DNA of 18,576 nt from assembly GCA_026415015.1 (NCBI GenBank), contig JAOAHW010000042.1:1-18576 (forward strand), given 5' to 3'. Under the pieces are notes generated by a model. The model saw only the letters and a list, made by a program, of their open reading frames with translations. It had not been told where the DNA came from and ran no database searches. The stretch is from Syntrophorhabdaceae bacterium (GTDB lineage: Bacteria; Desulfobacterota; Syntrophorhabdia; Syntrophorhabdales; Syntrophorhabdaceae). The translations under genes and the position numbers were made by a program. Shown piece by piece: positions 7,557 to 15,257 of this stretch (position 1 is the stretch's first letter; each line of letters begins with the position of its first letter).

Positions 7557-9303
7557 GCTGTTAAAATTTGTAAAACCATACTGGATAAAACTTGTATTGG
7601 CCATGATATTTATGTCCCTTGTGGCAGCTACCAATGGCCTTACAGCCTTTATTGTTAAACCTGTTCTGGACAAGATATTCTTTGAAAAAAATGCCACCAT
7701 GCTCTATCTCATACCAGGTGGTGTTGTACTATTGTATCTTGTCAAGGGTATATTCGACTATCTCCAGACATATCTTATGGGGTATGTAGGCCAGAAGGTC
7801 ATAACAGACATAAGGGCACTTATATTTAATTCACTCCAGAGGCAATCCCTTGCCTTTTTTGACAAGACATCTACGGGCTCAAGTATCTCACGGATAATAA
7901 ACGATGTAAACCTTATCCAGAGTGCAGTATCAGACACCTTCACGGCAATATTAAAGGATTCCTTTACAATAATAGGTCTCATATTTGTAGTCTTTTACAG
8001 GGATTGGGTCCTTGCCACCATTGCCTTTTGTGTCCTCCCATTTGCCACATATCCAATAGTGGCATTTGGAAAAAAACTTAGGAAGATAAGTACCAATACC
8101 CAAAAATCCATAGCCCGACTTACAAGTTTTCTCCATGAGAATATAACGGGTCAGAGGATTATAAAGGCATTCTGCATGGAGGATTACGAATCCAAGAGAT
8201 TTGATAATGAGAATGAGACCCTTTTTAAGACCATACTGAAGCGTTATAAGGTAAAGGCGTTCTCCTCGCCTATAATGGAGGTATTAGGGGGCATAGCCAT
8301 TGCCATTGTCATATGGTACGGTGGCAAGGAGGTTATATCAGGTAACTCAACACCTGGTAATTTCTTCTCCTTCACAGCAGCCCTCCTTATGCTCTATGAA
8401 CCTATAAAGAGACTCAATAAGGAAAACCATAATATCCAGCAGGGGCTTGCAGCAAGTCAGAGGGTCTTTGAGATAATAGACAGGGTGCCTGATATAGCTG
8501 ATAGAGAGGGTGCCGTGACCATTGATAAGATAGAGGGTAATATATCCTTCAGGGATGTTTATTTCAGGTATGAGGACAGGATGATATTGAAGAATATAAA
8601 CCTTGATATAAAGAAGAATGAGGTCCTCGCTATTGTGGGCGAAAGCGGTGTAGGAAAGACCACCCTTGCCAATCTAATCCCTCGTTTCTATGATGCTACT
8701 GAGGGTAGCATTGAGATAGACGGGATAAATATAAAAGATATAACTATTAATTCACTGAGGAAAAACATAGCCCTTGTCACCCAGGATGTAATCCTCTTCA
8801 ATGATACAATAAAGAACAATATCTCCTTTGGGCTTGAGATAGACATGGATAGGGTCATCAATGCCGCTAAGATGGCATATGCCCATGATTTTATTATGAA
8901 CCTCTCGAAGCAGTATGATACAGTGGTCGGGGAAAAGGGTATAAGACTTTCAGGTGGTCAAAAACAGAGGATTGCCATAGCAAGGGCATTCTACAAGGAT
9001 GCCCCTGTCCTCATACTCGATGAGGCTACAAGCTCCCTTGATGCCACAGCAGAGGTAGAGGTACAGAAGGCCCTTGAGAACCTAATAAAGGGAAGGACAA
9101 CCATAATCATTGCCCACAGGCTATCTACAGTAATGAATGCCCACAGGATTATAGTCCTTGAAAAAGGCACGATAGTCCAGGAGGGTAATCACAATGAACT
9201 TATTAACATAGATGGACCATATAAAAAGCTCTATGAGCTCCAGTTTTTCAGAGAGCCAGGCAAAAAGATCATAAAGATGACAAGGCAACCAAGAAATGCT
9301 TAA
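7540..9303 (+). CDS. msbA: MsbA-type lipid A export ABC transporter (fused permease/ATPase)
   Basis: Inner-membrane half-transporter that flips core-lipid A to the outer leaflet as a homodimer. The 587 residues comprise a six-helix membrane domain (about 1-310; hydrophobic segments near 15-40, 57-80, 135-155, 158-176, 245-262 and 275-288). The nucleotide-binding domain (about 335-575) follows: Walker A GESGVGKT (367-374), signature LSGGQ (470-474), Walker B LILDE with catalytic Glu495, D-loop near 500 and H-loop His526. Sequence alone cannot fully separate MsbA from other type IV exporters. The position between lpxB and the acyltransferase/waaA genes makes lipid A the likely cargo. The ATG at 7540 lies inside the end of lpxB. 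Confidence 0.93.
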   Translation: MELYLRLLKFVKPYWIKLVLAMIFMSLVAATNGLTAFIVKPVLDKIFFEKNATMLYLIPGGVVLLYLVKGIFDYLQTYLMGYVGQKVITDIRALIFNSLQRQSLAFFDKTSTGSSISRIINDVNLIQSAVSDTFTAILKDSFTIIGLIFVVFYRDWVLATIAFCVLPFATYPIVAFGKKLRKISTNTQKSIARLTSFLHENITGQRIIKAFCMEDYESKRFDNENETLFKTILKRYKVKAFSSPIMEVLGGIAIAIVIWYGGKEVISGNSTPGNFFSFTAALLMLYEPIKRLNKENHNIQQGLAASQRVFEIIDRVPDIADREGAVTIDKIEGNISFRDVYFRYEDRMILKNINLDIKKNEVLAIVGESGVGKTTLANLIPRFYDATEGSIEIDGINIKDITINSLRKNIALVTQDVILFNDTIKNNISFGLEIDMDRVINAAKMAYAHDFIMNLSKQYDTVVGEKGIRLSGGQKQRIAIARAFYKDAPVLILDEATSSLDATAEVEVQKALENLIKGRTTIIIAHRLSTVMNAHRIIVLEKGTIVQEGNHNELINIDGPYKKLYELQFFREPGKKIIKMTRQPRNA

Positions 9304-9961
9304 GGAGATTAAATATTTTCTTTTATTGAACATATTGCCCCCTGTTATATATGCGATTATAACCTTTATAAGGCTTACATCAAGGATAGAACATATAAAC
9401 AGGTCGAAGGTAGATGAGAGTTGGCAACGGGGTGAAAATTTTATAATCTGCTTCTGGCATGGGAGGCTACTTATGATGCCCTTTGCAAACATAAGGGGCA
9501 AGGGTAAAGTGCTGATTAGCAGACACAGGGATGGTGAGTTTATTGCAAGGGTGATAAGGTTCTTTGGTCTCGATGCAATCAGGGGTTCATACAGAAAAAA
9601 GACAGTATCATCAGTGAGGGAGATCATGTCATCTATCAGACACGGCTTTGATGTTGCCATTACCCCTGATGGACCCAAGGGTCCAAGATATAAGGTAAAA
9701 AAGGGTATAATAGAGCTTGCAAGGATTACAAAGGCCGGCATAGTGCCAGTGACATATAGTGCAGGTAAAAAAAAAACTTTTAAATCATGGGACAGGTTTG
9801 TCCTGCCTTTGCCTTTCTCAAGGATAGTCTTCCTCTGGGGTGAACCCATCTATATAAATAAAGATATGGATGAAGAGGCTATGGAGGATATGCGTCTCCA
9901 TCTGGAAAATAAACTTATAGAGCTTACAGAAGAGGCTGACAGGATAGCATGTGGAAGATAA
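9296..9961 (+). CDS. DUF374/LPLAT-family acyltransferase, probable lipid A secondary acyltransferase
   Basis: A 221-residue protein with an N-terminal hydrophobic anchor (about 6-26) and the lysophospholipid-acyltransferase-like pattern of DUF374 proteins: FWHGRLL (53-59), SRHRDGEFIA (75-84, with His77 and Asp79 spaced as an H-x-D catalytic pair), RGSYR (96-100) and TPDGPKGP (123-130). Members of this type, notably LpxJ of Helicobacter and Campylobacter, add a secondary acyl chain to lipid A where LpxM is absent. The place between msbA and waaA supports such a role here, but acceptor and chain length are inference. A run of ten A residues (9767-9776, Lys158-160) lies in the coding frame. It overlaps msbA by 8 and waaA by 13 bases. 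Confidence 0.88.
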   Translation: MLKEIKYFLLLNILPPVIYAIITFIRLTSRIEHINRSKVDESWQRGENFIICFWHGRLLMMPFANIRGKGKVLISRHRDGEFIARVIRFFGLDAIRGSYRKKTVSSVREIMSSIRHGFDVAITPDGPKGPRYKVKKGIIELARITKAGIVPVTYSAGKKKTFKSWDRFVLPLPFSRIVFLWGEPIYINKDMDEEAMEDMRLHLENKLIELTEEADRIACGR

Positions 9962-11196
9962 TCTATAGTATCCTTGTCTATATAGCCCTGCCTTTTTTTG
10001 TTTTCTTTGCCCTTTTTAAAAAAAAATTAAGAAAGAATATAGTCGAGAGGCTATTTAACTCAACAAAGGCACATCCTATAAAAGATGCCTTATGGATCCA
10101 CGCCGCATCCATTGGCGAGGCTATTATAGCAGAGACACTTATAAACTTCTTAATAAAAAACAAAAAAGACCTTGATTTTAATTTTTTGGTTACCACAAAC
10201 ACATTTTATACAAAAGACATGCTTTTAAAAAAATTCAGTAAATCCATCCATGTATACTCCCTTCCTCTGGATTTGGGTCTTGCCATCAAAAATTTTATAG
10301 ACGGTTCAACATTTAAGGCACTTATTATTATCGAGACAGAGATATGGCCCAATCTCATATGGACAGCAAAAAAACAGGGTATACCTATCATAATCTTAAA
10401 TGGCAGGATATCAGACAGTACACTGTCAAGCTACAGGAAGTTCTCTTTTTTTCTAAGAGGTGTTTTATCACATATAGATATGGTGATAGCCCAATCAGAG
10501 GAGCACAGAAGAAGATACATCTCCATAGGCATGGAAACCCAAAGAGTTCTTACCACAGGGAATATAAAATACTACAGGGATATACAGGGACAGGCCCAAT
10601 TAATGGGAAAAGACGATATAGTCACCTTTGGGAGCATAAAGGAAAAGGAGATGGAGGTTGTTTTTAATGTAATAAAAAGGCTCAGAGATGGTGTGCCTGA
10701 GCTTAAAATTTATATAGCACCGAGGGAATTGCATCTTATAAGTGCCATGGAGTATGAACTGGGCAGGGAATATAAGATCATCCGTTATTCCTTTATAAAA
10801 GCTCATCTACAGGAGGGCCAAACTTTAGATGCTGACATAGTATTGGTGGATACTGTTGGTGACCTACTAAACATATATAAAAAGAGCAGGATTGCCTTTG
10901 TTGGAGGGAGTCTTGCACCCTATGGTGGTCAGAATATCCTTGAACCCCTGTTTTTTGGGACCCCTGTGCTCTTTGGTCCTTTTATAGAGAATTTCAAGGA
11001 GATAGCAGACCTAATATTAGAGAAAAAGGCAGGTATTATGGTTAAAGACAATGAGGAGCTTTATGAGAATATAAGGCATCTTATAGGACACCCTGAAATA
11101 ATGAAGGCGATGGGTGAGAGGGGTATGGAGATTATTGATATGCACAGGGGTTATATGGAGAAGACAGTGGATACCATGTTACAAATTATTAGGTAA
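9949..11196 (+). CDS. waaA: WaaA (KdtA), Kdo transferase
   Basis: GT30 transferase that moves Kdo from CMP-Kdo to lipid IVA at the inner membrane. The 415-residue protein starts with a membrane-anchor helix (about 3-23). Family motifs include HAASIGE (51-57, with Glu57 in the place of the catalytic Glu), ETEIWPN (129-135), NGRIS (151-155) and TGNIKY (203-208). A C-terminal donor-binding region contains GGSLAPYGGQNILEP. The segment VTTNTFYT near 81-88 departs from the usual TTxTxTG loop. Whether it adds one, two or more Kdo residues cannot be read from sequence. An A9 tract (10018-10026) falls near codons 24-26. Start ATG at 9949 with AGGAT upstream. Confidence 0.94.
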   Translation: MWKIIYSILVYIALPFFVFFALFKKKLRKNIVERLFNSTKAHPIKDALWIHAASIGEAIIAETLINFLIKNKKDLDFNFLVTTNTFYTKDMLLKKFSKSIHVYSLPLDLGLAIKNFIDGSTFKALIIIETEIWPNLIWTAKKQGIPIIILNGRISDSTLSSYRKFSFFLRGVLSHIDMVIAQSEEHRRRYISIGMETQRVLTTGNIKYYRDIQGQAQLMGKDDIVTFGSIKEKEMEVVFNVIKRLRDGVPELKIYIAPRELHLISAMEYELGREYKIIRYSFIKAHLQEGQTLDADIVLVDTVGDLLNIYKKSRIAFVGGSLAPYGGQNILEPLFFGTPVLFGPFIENFKEIADLILEKKAGIMVKDNEELYENIRHLIGHPEIMKAMGERGMEIIDMHRGYMEKTVDTMLQIIR

Positions 11197-11210
11197 AGGA
11201 AAAAGATGAT

Positions 11211-11966
11211 ATGGAAGAATTTACAAAACTTGTTGATTTGATGGCAACCTTAAGGAGCGATAGGGGCTGCAAATGGGATAAGAAACAGACAGTCCAGTCC
11301 TTCAAGACATATATCCTCGAAGAGGTCTATGAACTAATAGACGCCATAGAGAAAGAGGATTATGATGATATAAAAGAGGAGTTAGGCGACATCCTCTTTC
11401 ACATTGTCTTTATATCCCAGATCTGTAAGGAAAAGGAACTATTCGATATAAAAGATGTAGTCAATTTTACATACAAAAAGATGTTCAACAGGCACCCCCA
11501 TGTCTTTATAGAAAAAGACCCTGATATACCTATAGAGAAGAGATGGGAGGAGATAAAAAAGGCTGAAAAGGAGGATTACTCACCCCTTGGTGATGTACCG
11601 AAGATGCTACCAGCACTCCTCAGGGCATACATAATTACAAGGAGGGCTGCAAAGGTAGGTTTTGACTGGAATAATGTGAAGGATATCCATGAAAAACTCG
11701 CTGAAGAGATAAGAGAACTCAAAGAGGCAGAGGAATCAGAAAACAGAAAGAAGATAAAAGAGGAGATAGGCGATATATTGTTTACAATGGTAAATATCTC
11801 AAGGTTTTACAATATTGACCCTGAAGATGCCATGAGATTCACATCAGAAAAATTTATTAGGCGATTTGCTTATATAGAAAAAAGTATAGATTTGGGCAAT
11901 TCTGATTTAACTGTTATGGACAAACTCTGGGATGAGATAAAATCTATGGAAAAAGAGGGGGATTAA
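11211..11966 (+). CDS. mazG: MazG, nucleoside triphosphate pyrophosphohydrolase
   Basis: Cytoplasmic all-alpha NTP pyrophosphatase that hydrolyses (d)NTPs to NMP and PPi, a house-cleaning role. The 251 residues hold two MazG repeats, as in E. coli MazG (about 263 aa). The first has the metal-binding pair EEVYE (37-41) and EELGD (56-60); the second has EEIRE (165-169) and EEIGD (184-188). The conserved KWDKKQT lies near 21-27. AAAGGAAAA precedes the ATG, 14 bases after waaA, so mazG appears to be the last gene of the lipid A transcription unit. Its stop codon lies in the loop of the terminator hairpin that closes the operon. Confidence 0.93.
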   Translation: MEEFTKLVDLMATLRSDRGCKWDKKQTVQSFKTYILEEVYELIDAIEKEDYDDIKEELGDILFHIVFISQICKEKELFDIKDVVNFTYKKMFNRHPHVFIEKDPDIPIEKRWEEIKKAEKEDYSPLGDVPKMLPALLRAYIITRRAAKVGFDWNNVKDIHEKLAEEIRELKEAEESENRKKIKEEIGDILFTMVNISRFYNIDPEDAMRFTSEKFIRRFAYIEKSIDLGNSDLTVMDKLWDEIKSMEKEGD

Positions 11967-11977
11967 CCCCTCTTTTT
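11950..11977. terminator. Bidirectional intrinsic terminator between mazG and the cold-shock gene
   Basis: AAAAAGAGGGG (11950-11960) and CCCCTCTTTTT (11967-11977) form a perfect 11-bp stem around the six-base loop GATTAA, with further T residues on the plus side and the A-run giving a U-tract on the minus transcript. It can stop transcription from both sides. The mazG stop (11964-11966) lies in the loop, and the stop of the cold-shock gene begins at its right edge. Confidence 0.85.
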
Positions 11978-12180
11978 TATTCTGCCTTAGTTACGTTTGC
12001 TGCCTGTGGACCCTTTGGACCTTTGGTAATCTCAAACTCGACCTTCTCGCCCTGCTTTAATGTTTTAAACCCATCCTGTTTGATTGCTGAGAAATGGACA
12101 AAAACATCCTCACCGTTATCCTGTTCGATAAAACCATAACCCTTTGAATCATTGAACCATTTGACCTTACCTACTGCCAT
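11977..12180 (-). CDS. csp: CspA-family cold-shock domain protein
   Basis: A 67-residue single cold-shock domain (OB fold) that binds single-stranded RNA/DNA and melts RNA structure. RNP1 is KGYGFI (13-18) and RNP2 is VFVHF (26-30). The start with GKVKWFN and the tail with GPQAANV are canonical, and the length is normal. AAGGAG lies nine bases before the ATG on the minus strand. It is transcribed towards mazG and shares its terminator. The predicted leader (about 42 bases) is much shorter than the long thermosensing leader of E. coli cspA, so RNA-based cold induction of that kind is not evident. Confidence 0.96.
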   Translation of the reverse strand: MAVGKVKWFNDSKGYGFIEQDNGEDVFVHFSAIKQDGFKTLKQGEKVEFEITKGPKGPQAANVTKAE

Positions 12181-12228
12181 ACTACTAAACTCCTTTCAAA
12201 AAATATTAAGCTTTTATGCTTTAAGGGT

Positions 12229-12258
12229 ATACTATGCCTTTTTGCTCTATTATGTCAA
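12229..12258 (-). promoter_or_regulatory. Sigma70-like promoter of the cold-shock gene
   Basis: On the minus strand, a perfect TTGACA (12258-12253), an 18-base spacer and TAGTAT (12234-12229, 4 of 6) predict initiation near 12222. The -35 overlaps the left half of the inverted repeat at 12251-12273. A weak AAGC/GCTT hairpin lies in the leader near 12208-12221. Confidence 0.5.
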
Positions 12259-12273
12259 GCTAAATATGACATA
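12251..12273. promoter_or_regulatory. Operator-like inverted repeat overlapping the cold-shock promoter
   Basis: TATGTCA (12251-12257) and TGACATA (12267-12273) are perfect 7-base arms with nine bases between them, a spacing suited to a dimeric DNA-binding protein. The left arm covers the -35 of the cold-shock promoter. The right arm lies 16 bases before the -35 of the cobA-hemD promoter. The regulator is unknown. Confidence 0.4.
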
Positions 12274-12289
12274 GACAAAAAATATTTAT

Positions 12290-12318
12290 TTGAAAGCAAA
12301 GGCCTTAAAACGTATAAT
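12290..12318 (+). promoter_or_regulatory. Near-consensus sigma70 promoter of cobA-hemD
   Basis: TTGAAA (12290-12295, 5 of 6), a 17-base spacer and a perfect TATAAT (12313-12318). Initiation six to eight bases after the -10 falls at 12324-12326, only two to four bases before the ATG at 12328, so this promoter would give an almost leaderless mRNA. Confidence 0.65.
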
Positions 12319-12327
12319 AACAGGACT

Positions 12328-13815
12328 ATGGGTAAGGTTTATCTCGTTGGTGCAGGCCCAGGTGATGTAAAGCTCATAACCTTAAGAGGCCTCGAATTGA
12401 TTAAAGAAGCAGAATGCATAATCTATGATTATCTTGCCAATAAAGAACTGTTGAGTCATGCAAGGGAAGATGCAGAGATTATATATGCAGGAAAGCAGGC
12501 TTCGCAACATGAGTTAACGCAAAAAGAGATAAACGAGCTCCTTTTAAAAAAGGCTGAAAAATACAGCATTGTTGTGAGGCTGAAAGGCGGAGACCCTTTT
12601 ATTTTTGGTCGTGGAGGGGAAGAGGCAGTCTTTTTATCAGAAAAGGGCATAGACTTTGAGGTGTGTCCAGGGGTTACATCTGCCATATCTGTGCCTGCCT
12701 ATGCAGGGATACCGCTCACCCACAGGCACTATGCATCATCTGTCGCCTTTGTAACAGGCCATGAAGATGAATCAAAGACATCATCATCCATTAACTGGAA
12801 GGGACTGGCCACAGGCGTTGATACCCTTGTCTTTTTAATGGGGATAAGAAATATAGGCCTCATCAAGACCAGGCTCATAGAGAATGGTATGGACCCAAAG
12901 ACAGATGCCTGCATTATCATGAGAGGGACCCTTCCAGATCAGAAGGTTATATCATCAAGCCTTGAACAGATTGATAAAGAGGCAGAAAAACACAGGGTAA
13001 AACCACCAGGTATAATTGTTGTAGGGAAGATTGTAGGACTCAGAGACAGACTCAGATGGTTTGAGAAAAGGCCACTTTTTGGAAAAAAGATAGTGGTTAC
13101 AAGGCCGGTACACCAGTCTAAAAAACTCGGTAGTGCCCTTGCAGATAAGGGTGCAGATATCCTGTATATCCCTGTAATAGATATAAAACCTATTCAACCC
13201 AATAAAAGGCTGGATGAGGCAATAGAGGGATTAGACAGATATTATGCCGCAATCTTTACAAGTACGAACAGCGTCCAGATATTCTTTGACGCCCTCTTTA
13301 GAAATAGAAAAGATGTAAGGAGCTTAAGGGGCATAAATATAATAGCCATTGGCGATGCTACAGCCACTGCCCTTCGCACAAAAGGGGTGATACCAGATTA
13401 CGTCCCTGAAAAATGGACGTCAGAGGGCATAATAGAGATACTTAAAGGGCTTGACCTTAAAAACAGACGCATCCTTTTACCTAGGGCAGAGGAGGCACGA
13501 GATGTCATTGTGAATTATATCAATAATAGCGAAGGGATCTGTGATGTTATCCCCATATATAAAACAGGCCTACCTGATATAGTAGAAAAGATTGAAGAGA
13601 CACCTGATGTAGTGACCTTTACAAGCTCTTCTACTGTAAAAAACTTTGTTTTCATATATGGCAAGGAGATTCTTGAAAATTGTACTGTAGCGTCCATAGG
13701 GCCTATCACAACAGGTACATTAAAGGATTATGGTATAGATGCCCAGATAGAGGCACAAAGATATGATATTGCAGGGCTTGTAGATGCGATAGAGGGATAT
13801 TACACAAAAACATGA
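12328..13815 (+). CDS. cobA-hemD: Fused uroporphyrinogen-III C-methyltransferase / uroporphyrinogen-III synthase
   Basis: A 495-residue bifunctional cytoplasmic enzyme. The N-terminal half (about 1-245) is a SUMT that adds two SAM methyls to uroporphyrinogen III to give precorrin-2: VGAGPGD (7-13), the VVRLKGGDPFIFGRGG block (82-97), PGVTSA (114-119) and GIPLTHR (127-133). The C-terminal half (about 250-495) is the HemD fold that closes hydroxymethylbilane to uroporphyrinogen III, with VVTRP near 256-260 and two T-S-t/s-x-V segments. Such fusions are common in anaerobes. Precorrin-2 feeds siroheme, cobalamin and, in some lineages, heme. The ATG at 12328 is fixed because the Rossmann-like strand starts at once. 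The upstream bases ACAGGACT give only a weak ribosome-binding site. Only seven bases separate it from the convergent alkyltransferase gene. Confidence 0.95.
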   Translation: MGKVYLVGAGPGDVKLITLRGLELIKEAECIIYDYLANKELLSHAREDAEIIYAGKQASQHELTQKEINELLLKKAEKYSIVVRLKGGDPFIFGRGGEEAVFLSEKGIDFEVCPGVTSAISVPAYAGIPLTHRHYASSVAFVTGHEDESKTSSSINWKGLATGVDTLVFLMGIRNIGLIKTRLIENGMDPKTDACIIMRGTLPDQKVISSSLEQIDKEAEKHRVKPPGIIVVGKIVGLRDRLRWFEKRPLFGKKIVVTRPVHQSKKLGSALADKGADILYIPVIDIKPIQPNKRLDEAIEGLDRYYAAIFTSTNSVQIFFDALFRNRKDVRSLRGINIIAIGDATATALRTKGVIPDYVPEKWTSEGIIEILKGLDLKNRRILLPRAEEARDVIVNYINNSEGICDVIPIYKTGLPDIVEKIEETPDVVTFTSSSTVKNFVFIYGKEILENCTVASIGPITTGTLKDYGIDAQIEAQRYDIAGLVDAIEGYYTKT

Positions 13816-13822
13816 TAAGGTT

Positions 13823-14365
13823 TTAAGCCACAGACAGCTTTATCCCTTCAATGGACAGGAGCCTCTCCTTTATCTTAATCCCCAGAGAAAAACCCCCTAT
13901 TGTGCCATCCCCCCTTATGACCCTGTGGCAGGGGATAATTATTGGTATAGGGTTGGATTTTAGTGCCTGTCCCACTGCCCTTCCAGCATTTTTATATCCA
14001 ATTTTTTTTGCTATCCAGCCGTATGTCCTTGTCTCGCCATAGGGTATTTTTTTAACCTCTTTTAGAATCTTTTGAGTGAATTCAGGGAGACCTGACAAAT
14101 CAACATCTATGCTGAAATCCACTTTTTCACCTTTTATATACTGGTCAAGCTGTTTGGCTATATTTAAAAAAGGCTTTACAGATTCAATACCTCCAGGTTC
14201 TTCTATTATGAATTTGTTTTTAATGCTTGATGGGTCATCATGGGATATCTGGAGTCTTATTAAGGCATTGTCTCTTGATACAAATAGTATGTTTCCTAAA
14301 GATGAATCGAATATGGCATATTTTATAACACTCAATTTAACTTGACTCTCCCCAATCCATAGCAT
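13823..14365 (-). CDS. ogt: O6-methylguanine-DNA alkyltransferase (suicide repair protein)
   Basis: Repairs O6-alkylguanine by moving the alkyl group to its own cysteine. The 180-residue frame has the N-terminal Ogt/MGMT-type domain and the C-terminal active-site domain: the PYGETRTYG segment (109-116), GRAVGQALKSNP with the arginine finger Arg129, and the acceptor Cys146 in PCHRVI. Length fits Ogt. The start is uncertain: ATG at 14365 has no Shine-Dalgarno sequence, while a TTG at 14335 is preceded by GGGGAGAG and would give a 170-residue protein beginning close to the usual family start. It converges with cobA-hemD and diverges from the MBL-fold gene. Confidence 0.93.
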   Translation of the reverse strand: MLWIGESQVKLSVIKYAIFDSSLGNILFVSRDNALIRLQISHDDPSSIKNKFIIEEPGGIESVKPFLNIAKQLDQYIKGEKVDFSIDVDLSGLPEFTQKILKEVKKIPYGETRTYGWIAKKIGYKNAGRAVGQALKSNPIPIIIPCHRVIRGDGTIGGFSLGIKIKERLLSIEGIKLSVA

Positions 14366-14422
14366 AGCATATAAAACTCTGTTTATCAGCAGAAAAGACT
14401 CTCATCAAAAGGGGTAATATAT

Positions 14423-15187
14423 ATGGAAGGATTTATAAAATTCCTCGGGACAGGGGGTGCACGATTTGTTGTGGCAAGGCAGATAAGGGCAACAGGGGGT
14501 TTATGGCTAAATTACAGACAGACAAATATCTATATTGACCCTGGTCCAGGGGCAATAGTGAGGGTAAGGGCATCTAAAGACCATCTTGACCCTGTAAATC
14601 TCGACGGAGTAATCCTGACCCACAAACACATAGACCACTCCAATGATATAAATGTCATGATAGAGGCAATGACAGATGGGGGTTTTAAAAAGAAAGGCAC
14701 TGTCTACTGTCCGTACGATGCCATCGGTGATGACCCTGTTATTTTTAGATATATCCACAGATACGTAGAAGGGATAGAGGTTTTAGAGGAAAAAAAGACA
14801 TATACTATAAAGGATATCAGATTCACTACCTCCATAAGACACATCCACCCTGTAGAGACGTATGGTCTTTTGTTCCATCTCAATAAGAGGATAGGCATCC
14901 TAACAGATACAAGATACTTTGATGGATTGCTTGATTTTTATACGGCAGATTATCTTATAGTAAATGTGCTACGGATAAAACCCATAGAGAAAAACGATGC
15001 CATAGACCACCTCTCCATCCATGACCTAAAACACATTGCCATGGAACTAAGGCCAGAGATGGTTATCATGACCCATTTTGGTATGAACATAATAAACGAG
15101 AAACCATATATGGTTGCAGAGAGATTAAGAGATGAGACAGGGGTAAACATCATTGCTGCCCATGATGGCATGAAGCTGGAGTTCTAA
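14423..15187 (+). CDS. MBL-fold metallo-hydrolase, RNase Z/phosphodiesterase-like
   Basis: A 254-residue metallo-beta-lactamase-fold protein. The metal-binding motif HKHIDH (His67, His69, Asp71, His72) is followed by His142 in RHIHP, Asp162 in LTDTRY and His218 in MTHFG, so a full binuclear site looks present. The N-terminal FLGTGG (7-12) and the IDPGPGA turn (38-44) match the COG1234-type group that includes RNase Z and cyclic or phosphodiester hydrolases. The long exosite of tRNase Z is not apparent. The substrate cannot be told from sequence. AAAGGGG precedes the ATG by a short AT-rich spacer. It diverges from the alkyltransferase gene with 57 bases between. Confidence 0.85.
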   Translation: MEGFIKFLGTGGARFVVARQIRATGGLWLNYRQTNIYIDPGPGAIVRVRASKDHLDPVNLDGVILTHKHIDHSNDINVMIEAMTDGGFKKKGTVYCPYDAIGDDPVIFRYIHRYVEGIEVLEEKKTYTIKDIRFTTSIRHIHPVETYGLLFHLNKRIGILTDTRYFDGLLDFYTADYLIVNVLRIKPIEKNDAIDHLSIHDLKHIAMELRPEMVIMTHFGMNIINEKPYMVAERLRDETGVNIIAAHDGMKLEF

Positions 15188-15201
15188 ATCCTGTGGATTT
15201 A
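15185..15201. other. Small hairpin at the 3' end of the MBL-fold gene
   Basis: TAAATCC (15185-15191), TGT, GGATTTA (15195-15201) make a perfect 7-bp inverted repeat that starts at the stop codon. No T-run follows, so a terminator role is doubtful. It also lies just upstream of the promoter-like TATAAT at 15217, so it could instead be an operator. Confidence 0.3.
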
Positions 15202-15216
15202 AATCGCTATAAAAGA

Positions 15217-15222
15217 TATAAT
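15217..15222 (+). promoter_or_regulatory. Perfect -10 box upstream of the sulfite reductase-like gene
   Basis: TATAAT lies 35 bases before the ATG at 15258. No good -35 is seen at 16-18 bases; TGGATT at 15194-15199 (17-base spacing) matches only 3 of 6 positions. If used, it may need an activator. The 15185-15201 palindrome covers the -35 region. Confidence 0.35.
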
Positions 15223-15257
15223 GGATGAGTTTTAAATCAATCTCAGGAGGTGAATCT

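Noticed and set aside
9121..9849. Antisense open frame of 242 codons across the end of msbA and the acyltransferase gene
   Set aside because: Both sense genes have intact family motifs across the same stretch, and the antisense translation shows no recognisable domain or promoter.
10344..10667. Second plus-strand frame of 107 codons inside waaA
   Set aside because: It overlaps essential WaaA motifs in another frame and has no start signal; judged a chance frame.
13851..14345. Two plus-strand frames opposite the alkyltransferase gene
   Set aside because: The minus strand encodes a complete alkyltransferase with PCHRV and the arginine finger; the plus frames show nothing recognisable.
15225..15257. 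Upstream ATG giving an 11-residue extension of the siroheme reductase
   Set aside because: The ATG at 15258 has a perfect AGGAGGTGA at correct distance, while 15225 has none and lies three bases after the TATAAT that probably drives the gene.
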